Shown piece by piece: positions 30,360-34,527 of a stretch of 34,527 bases of DNA. Numbering within the stretch: position 1 is the stretch's first letter; every line of letters starts with the position of its first letter. This DNA is from an uncultured Oscillospiraceae bacterium. Its GTDB lineage: Bacteria; Bacillota; Clostridia; Oscillospirales; Oscillospiraceae. The stretch spans positions 1 through 34,527 of the forward strand of contig CAAEKQ010000158.1 of the NCBI GenBank assembly GCA_900756575.1. The letters are read 5' to 3'. Position numbers and translations under genes: made by a program. The notes under the pieces were generated by a model. It was not told where the DNA came from, made no database searches, and saw only the letters and a program-made list of their open reading frames with translations.

Positions 30360-32141
30360 ATGAAAAAGAAATTGCTGGCGCTTCTGCTGACAGCCGCATT
30401 GGCACTGACCATCCTGTCCGGCTGCGGAAGCAAAACAGAAAGCGCCTCCGGCAGCAGTGCGGCATCCCCTGCCCCCGATTCTGCTCCCGCCGCTGTTTCC
30501 ACTCCGGAAACCACCCCGCAAGAGGAGGAAGCCTCTGCGGCAGAAGCCTCTATCCCGGAGGAGGAAGAGGAAGTCGTTGAGGGCCCCGTAGCCGGCGACA
30601 AGGACTTTGACTGGTCCGTATTTGAGCCGCTCTCCGAGGAGCCCGTTACCCTTACCATGTTCTATACCCAGCCCCCACCACTGGCAGCTATCATGGACTC
30701 CCCCAACGACATGAGCCTGCTCTATCAGAAGTTTGAGGAGATCACCAACGTCCATATCGACTTCCAAATGGTCAACATGATGGACGCCTCCACCACCTTC
30801 ACCCTGATGATTGCAAGCGGCGACTACTGCGACATCACCAACGATGCTCTGAACTATTATGACACCGCCGACCAGGCGTATGAAGACGGCATTGCAGTAG
30901 ATCTCATGGAGTATCCCGACAGCGTTCCCAACTTCATGGCGCTGATGGAGAAATATCCCCAGATTCGCACCGACCTGGAAACCTTGGAGGGTCACATCCT
31001 CAATATGCCCCGGATCGACATGCCCATCGGTCGGGCTGCGGAAAACGGTCTGCTGATCCGCAAGGACTGGCTGGATGAGCTGGGTCTTGACATCCCCAAC
31101 AGCTATGATGAGATGCATGACGTGCTGGCAGCCTTTAAAAGCTCCTACAATGTCACCGATCCCTATATTATGCCCTACCAGGTGCTGTCTCCCTGGGGGC
31201 TGATGTCCGCAGGCTACGGCATTCCCGCCGTGGCGGATGCCAACAACTTCTATGTGGACCTGAAAACCGACAAGGTGGCGCTCTCCACCATTTCCGACGC
31301 CTACTATGACTATCTGTGCATGTTCCGCGACTGGTACCAGGAGGGCCTCATCAACCCCAACTTTGTCTCCCAGGCCTCCAATATTCCCGACGAGAGCATC
31401 ATCTCCACCGAGCAGACCGGCATCTGGTTCTCCGACCTTTCCTACATCAAGAATTATCAGGAGCTGCTTGCCTCCATCAATCCCAATGTCGAGTTGGCAC
31501 TGATGGGCGATCCCGGCGTGGATGCTCAGCGTTCCGGTTATATGGAAAAGCAGTTCACCGTGGCTGGCTCCGGCGGCTTCTCCGTTTCCGAGCAGTGCGA
31601 CGATGTGGCGCTGGCACTCTCCTGGTGTGACATGTGGTATAATCCCGACCTGACCCAGTTCATCAACTATGGCTACGAGGGTGAAACCTTTGAGTATGAC
31701 GAAAACGGCAAGCCTGTTCTGGGCGGTATCATTGTCAACAATGATCTGGGGCTGCCCTCTTTGAAGATGGCCAACGGCGTGTATCTCTGCACCAGCGGCG
31801 GCTTCATTTATGATCTCCACAAGTACGACCTGGAGTTCACCGATCTCCAGCTGGAGGCCTACACCAAGTGGATCATCACTGCTGACGATCCCAGCACCGT
31901 TGTCACTGAGGACTTCCCCGGCGGCGCAAAGCTCACCGCTGACGAGGCCGACACCGTGACCACCGCCATGGGCGATATCAACACCCATGTGGGCGAAATG
32001 GCACTAAAATTCGTCACCGGCGCAGTGGAGCTGACCCCCGAGAGCTATGCTGCCTATGTCACCGATATTGAGGGTATGCGGCTTCAGCAGGCACTGGACG
32101 CCATGCAGAGCGCTTATGACCGCTATCTCAGCAACCAGTAA
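30360..32141 (+). CDS. Extracellular solute-binding lipoprotein of an ABC importer
   Basis: A 593-residue lipoprotein. The signal peptide (1-21) ends in the lipobox LSGC with Cys22 as the lipidation site, followed by a Ser/Ala/Pro/Glu-rich linker to about residue 78. The mature domain looks like the large family-1 binding proteins of LplA/LipO type: VTLTMFYTQPPPLAAIMDS, a FEEITNVHIDFQMV strand, GLLIRKDWLDELGLDIPNSY and YDEMHDVLAAFKSSYNVTDPY. The ATG follows AAAGGAGGACACAAC. No permease gene lies between it and the NTF2-like genes; one may lie beyond the window, or the orphan ATPase at 5090-6217 may serve it. LplA-type proteins usually bind sugars or oligosaccharides, but the ligand here is unknown. 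Confidence 0.9.
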   Translation: MKKKLLALLLTAALALTILSGCGSKTESASGSSAASPAPDSAPAAVSTPETTPQEEEASAAEASIPEEEEEVVEGPVAGDKDFDWSVFEPLSEEPVTLTMFYTQPPPLAAIMDSPNDMSLLYQKFEEITNVHIDFQMVNMMDASTTFTLMIASGDYCDITNDALNYYDTADQAYEDGIAVDLMEYPDSVPNFMALMEKYPQIRTDLETLEGHILNMPRIDMPIGRAAENGLLIRKDWLDELGLDIPNSYDEMHDVLAAFKSSYNVTDPYIMPYQVLSPWGLMSAGYGIPAVADANNFYVDLKTDKVALSTISDAYYDYLCMFRDWYQEGLINPNFVSQASNIPDESIISTEQTGIWFSDLSYIKNYQELLASINPNVELALMGDPGVDAQRSGYMEKQFTVAGSGGFSVSEQCDDVALALSWCDMWYNPDLTQFINYGYEGETFEYDENGKPVLGGIIVNNDLGLPSLKMANGVYLCTSGGFIYDLHKYDLEFTDLQLEAYTKWIITADDPSTVVTEDFPGGAKLTADEADTVTTAMGDINTHVGEMALKFVTGAVELTPESYAAYVTDIEGMRLQQALDAMQSAYDRYLSNQ

Positions 32142-32148
32142 TTTAACC

Positions 32149-32170
32149 GGGGCAGGCAAACGCCTGCCCC
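32149..32170 (+). other. Intercistronic hairpin after the solute-binding protein gene
   Basis: A 9-bp perfect GC-rich stem (GGGGCAGGC / GCCTGCCCC) with an AAAC loop and no T-run lies between the lipoprotein stop and the next ribosome-binding site. This is typical of a 3'-end stabiliser that lets the binding protein be made in excess of later genes. Confidence 0.6.
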
Positions 32171-32192
32171 AGCAATAGAAGGAGGTAACCCT

Positions 32193-32921
32193 ATGACAAA
32201 TCTGCAAATTGAGCATCTGGTAGAACGCTGGGAAGACCGGCGAGACGTAAAAAACCAGATGGGCAAATTCATGCACTACCTGCTGCTGAAAAAGGAAGCA
32301 GCCATTGTAGACGATCTCTGGTCCACCCGGGATGACATCTGCTATGGCGTCAACGGCGGCTGGTATGAGGGTCAGGCGCAGGTGCGGGACTATTTCGGCT
32401 GGTTCCCCGGCTACACCGCAAAGGTCGCCCAGTGTCTGAGAGCAAAATTCCCCGAGAAATTTGAGGGAAAAAACGATGATGAGATCTTCGGCATCGGTCT
32501 TCTGGAGCTGAAATCCATCAGCAACTATGTGATCGAGGTGGCAGAGGACGGCGAAACCGCAAAGGCTTTCTGCTGCATCTTTGGCTACAATACCACCGTG
32601 GATACTCGCGGACCCGTATCCAACTGGATTTACGGCACCATCTGCATGGACTTCGTCTATGAAAACGATCAGTGGAAGATTCTCCACATGCAGTATCTGG
32701 AGGATATCAATGCCCAGGCAGGCAGCCAGTGGGGCAAGCCCGATGTTCCGGAGTTCCCGGAGCTTGCGGAGTTCGAGTCCCTCCGCGGTCTGACTCCCCC
32801 GGAGCCCGGCACAAAGGTCACGCTGCACGAAGCATATTCCGGCTCCCGCAGTGCCACCGTCTATCCCCCGCTGCCCAAGCCCTATACCACCTTTGCTGAG
32901 ACCTTCAGCTACGGAATATAA
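32193..32921 (+). CDS. NTF2/SnoaL-like protein, first of three tandem paralogues
   Basis: A 242-residue cytoplasmic protein without signal peptide. The central ~150 residues show the pattern of NTF2/SnoaL-like alpha+beta barrels: an N-terminal helix region, GGWYEGQAQVRDYFGWF, then strands with VIEVAEDGETAKAFCCIFGY and DFVYENDQWKILHMQYLEDI. The AEDG.TA and DF.YE..WK..H elements recur in the next two genes. The C-terminal tail YPPLPKPYTTFAETFSYG is also shared with the second gene. The fold includes isomerases, dehydratases (BaiE), cyclases and ligand binders, so a catalytic role on a small molecule is possible but unproven. The ATG follows AAGGAGG, 51 bp after the lipoprotein gene. Fold assignment is by eye only. 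Confidence 0.77.
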   Translation: MTNLQIEHLVERWEDRRDVKNQMGKFMHYLLLKKEAAIVDDLWSTRDDICYGVNGGWYEGQAQVRDYFGWFPGYTAKVAQCLRAKFPEKFEGKNDDEIFGIGLLELKSISNYVIEVAEDGETAKAFCCIFGYNTTVDTRGPVSNWIYGTICMDFVYENDQWKILHMQYLEDINAQAGSQWGKPDVPEFPELAEFESLRGLTPPEPGTKVTLHEAYSGSRSATVYPPLPKPYTTFAETFSYGI

Positions 32922-32932
32922 GGAGGAGCACC

Positions 32933-33670
32933 ATGGCAAAGAAAAAAACCGTTACCCGTTCCAATGAGGAACGCATCCTCCGGGTCTGGGACATTGAAAC
33001 CATCAAGGATCTGATGAGTCGCCGTACCATCTACGAGGCACAGGAGCAGCACGCCCAGGAGCTGGAGGAGCTTTGGGTTCAGCTTCCCGAAAATCAGGCC
33101 ACCGCATCCTTCGGCAAGAACTGGGGCTATTACGTTGGCATGGACGAGATTCGCCGCTATTATGTCACCGAGTATGACGCCCGGGTACGCCAGGAGCTGG
33201 ACTCCATCGGCAAGTCTGACGCGCCCTCCGGCTATGGCCGCTTCCTGTTCCATCCCCTGTCTACCCCCAACGTCACGTTGGCGGAGGACGGCAAGACCGC
33301 ACAGGGCACCTGGTATTCCATCGGCACCGACTGCTATCCTCTGGCAAATGGCGAGGCGGACTGCACCTGGAACTGCCAGAAAATCTGCGCCGACTTTATC
33401 AAGGAGCCCGGCGGCTGGAAAATTTGGCACGTCATCTTCTCCAATGACTTTATCAACAAAACCGGACACTCTGTTGGCGAGCTTCAGTCCATCTATATCC
33501 GCGGCACCGGTCGGGACGAAATCGATTTCGGTACGCCCACCATTTCCATGCTTGCCCATGATCCCTCCTATACCTGGTGCGACAACTATCCGCCCCTGAA
33601 CGGTCCCTATGAGACCTTCACCGAGGAGCTGAGCTACGGGCCCGAGGGTCATCCCAACTACGACGCATAA
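32933..33670 (+). CDS. NTF2/SnoaL-like protein, second paralogue
   Basis: A 245-residue protein related to its neighbours. Shared elements are NWGYYVGMDEIRRYYV, NVTLAEDGKTAQGTWYSIG, KICADFIKEPGGWKIWHVIF and the tail YPPLNGPYETFTEELSYG. Overall identity to the first protein looks low, so these are old duplicates with probably different substrates or subunit roles. The basic N-terminus (MAKKKTVTR) is not a signal peptide. It starts 11 bp after the first paralogue stops, with AAGGAGG at the stop codon, so translation is likely coupled. A heteromeric assembly of the three proteins is conceivable. Confidence 0.77.
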   Translation: MAKKKTVTRSNEERILRVWDIETIKDLMSRRTIYEAQEQHAQELEELWVQLPENQATASFGKNWGYYVGMDEIRRYYVTEYDARVRQELDSIGKSDAPSGYGRFLFHPLSTPNVTLAEDGKTAQGTWYSIGTDCYPLANGEADCTWNCQKICADFIKEPGGWKIWHVIFSNDFINKTGHSVGELQSIYIRGTGRDEIDFGTPTISMLAHDPSYTWCDNYPPLNGPYETFTEELSYGPEGHPNYDA

Positions 33671-33682
33671 GGAGGCGATACC

Positions 33683-34527
33683 ATGAGAAAAAGCTATTTG
33701 AGCCTGGAGCAGCGCATTCACAACGCAGAAGGCGCACAGGCCGCAGAAACACTCCACGCCCGCCACGCATTCCTCCACGCCAAGTCCTTCGGCGATGAGG
33801 AATGGGGACAGGTCTGGTCCCACAGCGATGATACCTCCTGGGCGCATTCCTTTGGTCGGATGCGCGGCTATGACAGCGTTTATTACAACAACGTCACCAC
33901 CTATAACTGCGGCGGTCAGCGGGGCTATCAGCAGATGCTGAACATTCTGCCGGAGATCGGCCATTTTGACGCACGCGCCTGCCGCGAGCTGGCCATGCAC
34001 ACACTGGCTACCGATATTGTGGAGGTCGCAGACGACGGCGGCACCGCACGGGCTTCGTTCCTGACCCCCGGCGTGCTGTTCTCCACCCTGAACGCCAACC
34101 TCAAGTGCCGCTGCATGACCCTGTGGGAGCGCTACGGTTCCGATTTTATCTTTGAGGACGGCGAGTGGAAGTATCTCCATGAGCAGGTTTGCCCCGATCT
34201 GGGCGGTTCCTTTGACGACGGCAACCAGGCTCACAGTAAATATGAGCAGCTGGTGAATCCTCAGGCCGGCCCCGGCGGCCCTCCTCCCGGCGGTGCTGCT
34301 GCCAAGCCTACGCTGGATCCTCCGGAATCCGGCACCGGCCTTTGGCTTCAGGACGGCGGCCCCCTGCATACGGATTATACGCCCGTACAGCTGGTGCAGA
34401 ACTCCGTCCCCTTCCCCCTGCCCTACAAGACCATGGACGATGACAACACCTACACCAAGAAGGCCCAGCTGAAGGTCAGCCTGAACATTGAGCGCTTTGG
34501 TAAGATCGTTGGCGCTGTGGATATTCC
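33683..34527 (+). CDS. NTF2/SnoaL-like protein, third paralogue (partial, runs off right edge)
   Basis: The frame is open from the ATG at 33683 to the window end, 281 codons. It repeats the pattern: RHAFLHAKSFGDEEWGQVW, GRMRGYDSVYYNNV, IVEVADDGGTARASFLTPG and SDFIFEDGEWKYLHEQVCPD. After about residue 190 it differs from the other two: a Gly/Pro/Ala-rich linker (about 192-215, with GPGGPPPGG) leads to a further segment containing VPFPLPYKTMDDDNTYTKK and then KVSLNIERFGKIVGAVDI at the edge. This may be only a longer tail, or a second domain. The ATG follows AAGGAGG, 12 bp after the second gene. Completeness cannot be judged. Confidence 0.72.
   Translation, partial: MRKSYLSLEQRIHNAEGAQAAETLHARHAFLHAKSFGDEEWGQVWSHSDDTSWAHSFGRMRGYDSVYYNNVTTYNCGGQRGYQQMLNILPEIGHFDARACRELAMHTLATDIVEVADDGGTARASFLTPGVLFSTLNANLKCRCMTLWERYGSDFIFEDGEWKYLHEQVCPDLGGSFDDGNQAHSKYEQLVNPQAGPGGPPPGGAAAKPTLDPPESGTGLWLQDGGPLHTDYTPVQLVQNSVPFPLPYKTMDDDNTYTKKAQLKVSLNIERFGKIVGAVDI

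Noticed and set aside
30300..31988. A 562-codon open frame on the minus strand
   Set aside because: Antisense to the lipoprotein gene; His/Gly/Val-rich composition and no start signals.
32909..34369. A 486-codon open frame on the minus strand
   Set aside because: Antisense to two NTF2-like genes that have excellent ribosome-binding sites on the plus strand.
1..34527. CRISPR arrays, tRNA and rRNA genes, prophage or transposase genes
   Set aside because: None seen on either strand; the only repeat structure is the short MITE-like element.

Overview
The window looks like the chromosome of a Gram-positive anaerobe of the class Clostridia, most likely the Oscillospiraceae/Ruminococcaceae group. 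Supporting signs are strong AGGAGG ribosome-binding sites, consensus TTGACA/TATAAT promoters, frequent GTG and TTG starts, moderately high GC by eye, RNase Y and RNase J, the Firmicutes order gdpP-rplI-dnaB, an FMN riboswitch ahead of ribU, and a LysRS carrying an extra tRNA-binding domain. This is inference from gene content. No rRNA or tRNA gene, CRISPR array, prophage or transposase was seen.

Layout. 1-4830 (minus): a leftward cluster of a PucR/CdaR-type regulator, a 36-residue membrane peptide, an S41 protease, greA and lysS, which runs off the left edge. 5041-7048 (minus): an orphan UgpC/MsmX-type sugar ABC ATPase and an RsuA-family pseudouridine synthase. 7134-8655 (plus): a DUF4830 protein, then consensus promoter, FMN riboswitch, terminator and ribU. 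8660-10963 (minus): rmuC and ymdB. 11071-12540 (minus): rhaD behind a rhaA pseudogene, lying between rny and ymdB, which are adjacent in many Firmicutes. 12541-14272: rny with its promoter and terminator. 14356-16018 (minus): mgtE with a structured leader in which the Shine-Dalgarno can be paired. 16059-16608 (plus): a small four-helix membrane protein. 16628-16787: a 160-bp MITE-like element abutting the rnj stop codon. 16788-18757 (minus): rnj with a ~300-nt unassigned structured leader.

18857-26746 (plus) is a housekeeping run: gdpP, rplI, dnaB, tilS, hpt, ftsH, with two overlapping junctions and a strong terminator. 26750-28161 (minus) is citrate synthase with its own promoter and an inverted repeat upstream.

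28205-34527 is the most accessory-looking part. A membrane-anchored AraC-family regulator, overlapping a GNAT acetyltransferase gene, diverges from a solute-binding lipoprotein followed by three tandem diverged proteins that look NTF2/SnoaL-like; the third runs off the right edge. The intergenic region carries several TTTACC/GGTAAA-type half-sites and an inverted repeat between -35 and -10. The simplest reading is that the regulator controls uptake (lipoprotein) and conversion (NTF2-like trio) of an unknown small molecule. This is the best candidate for an undescribed system here; its substrate cannot be read from the sequence.
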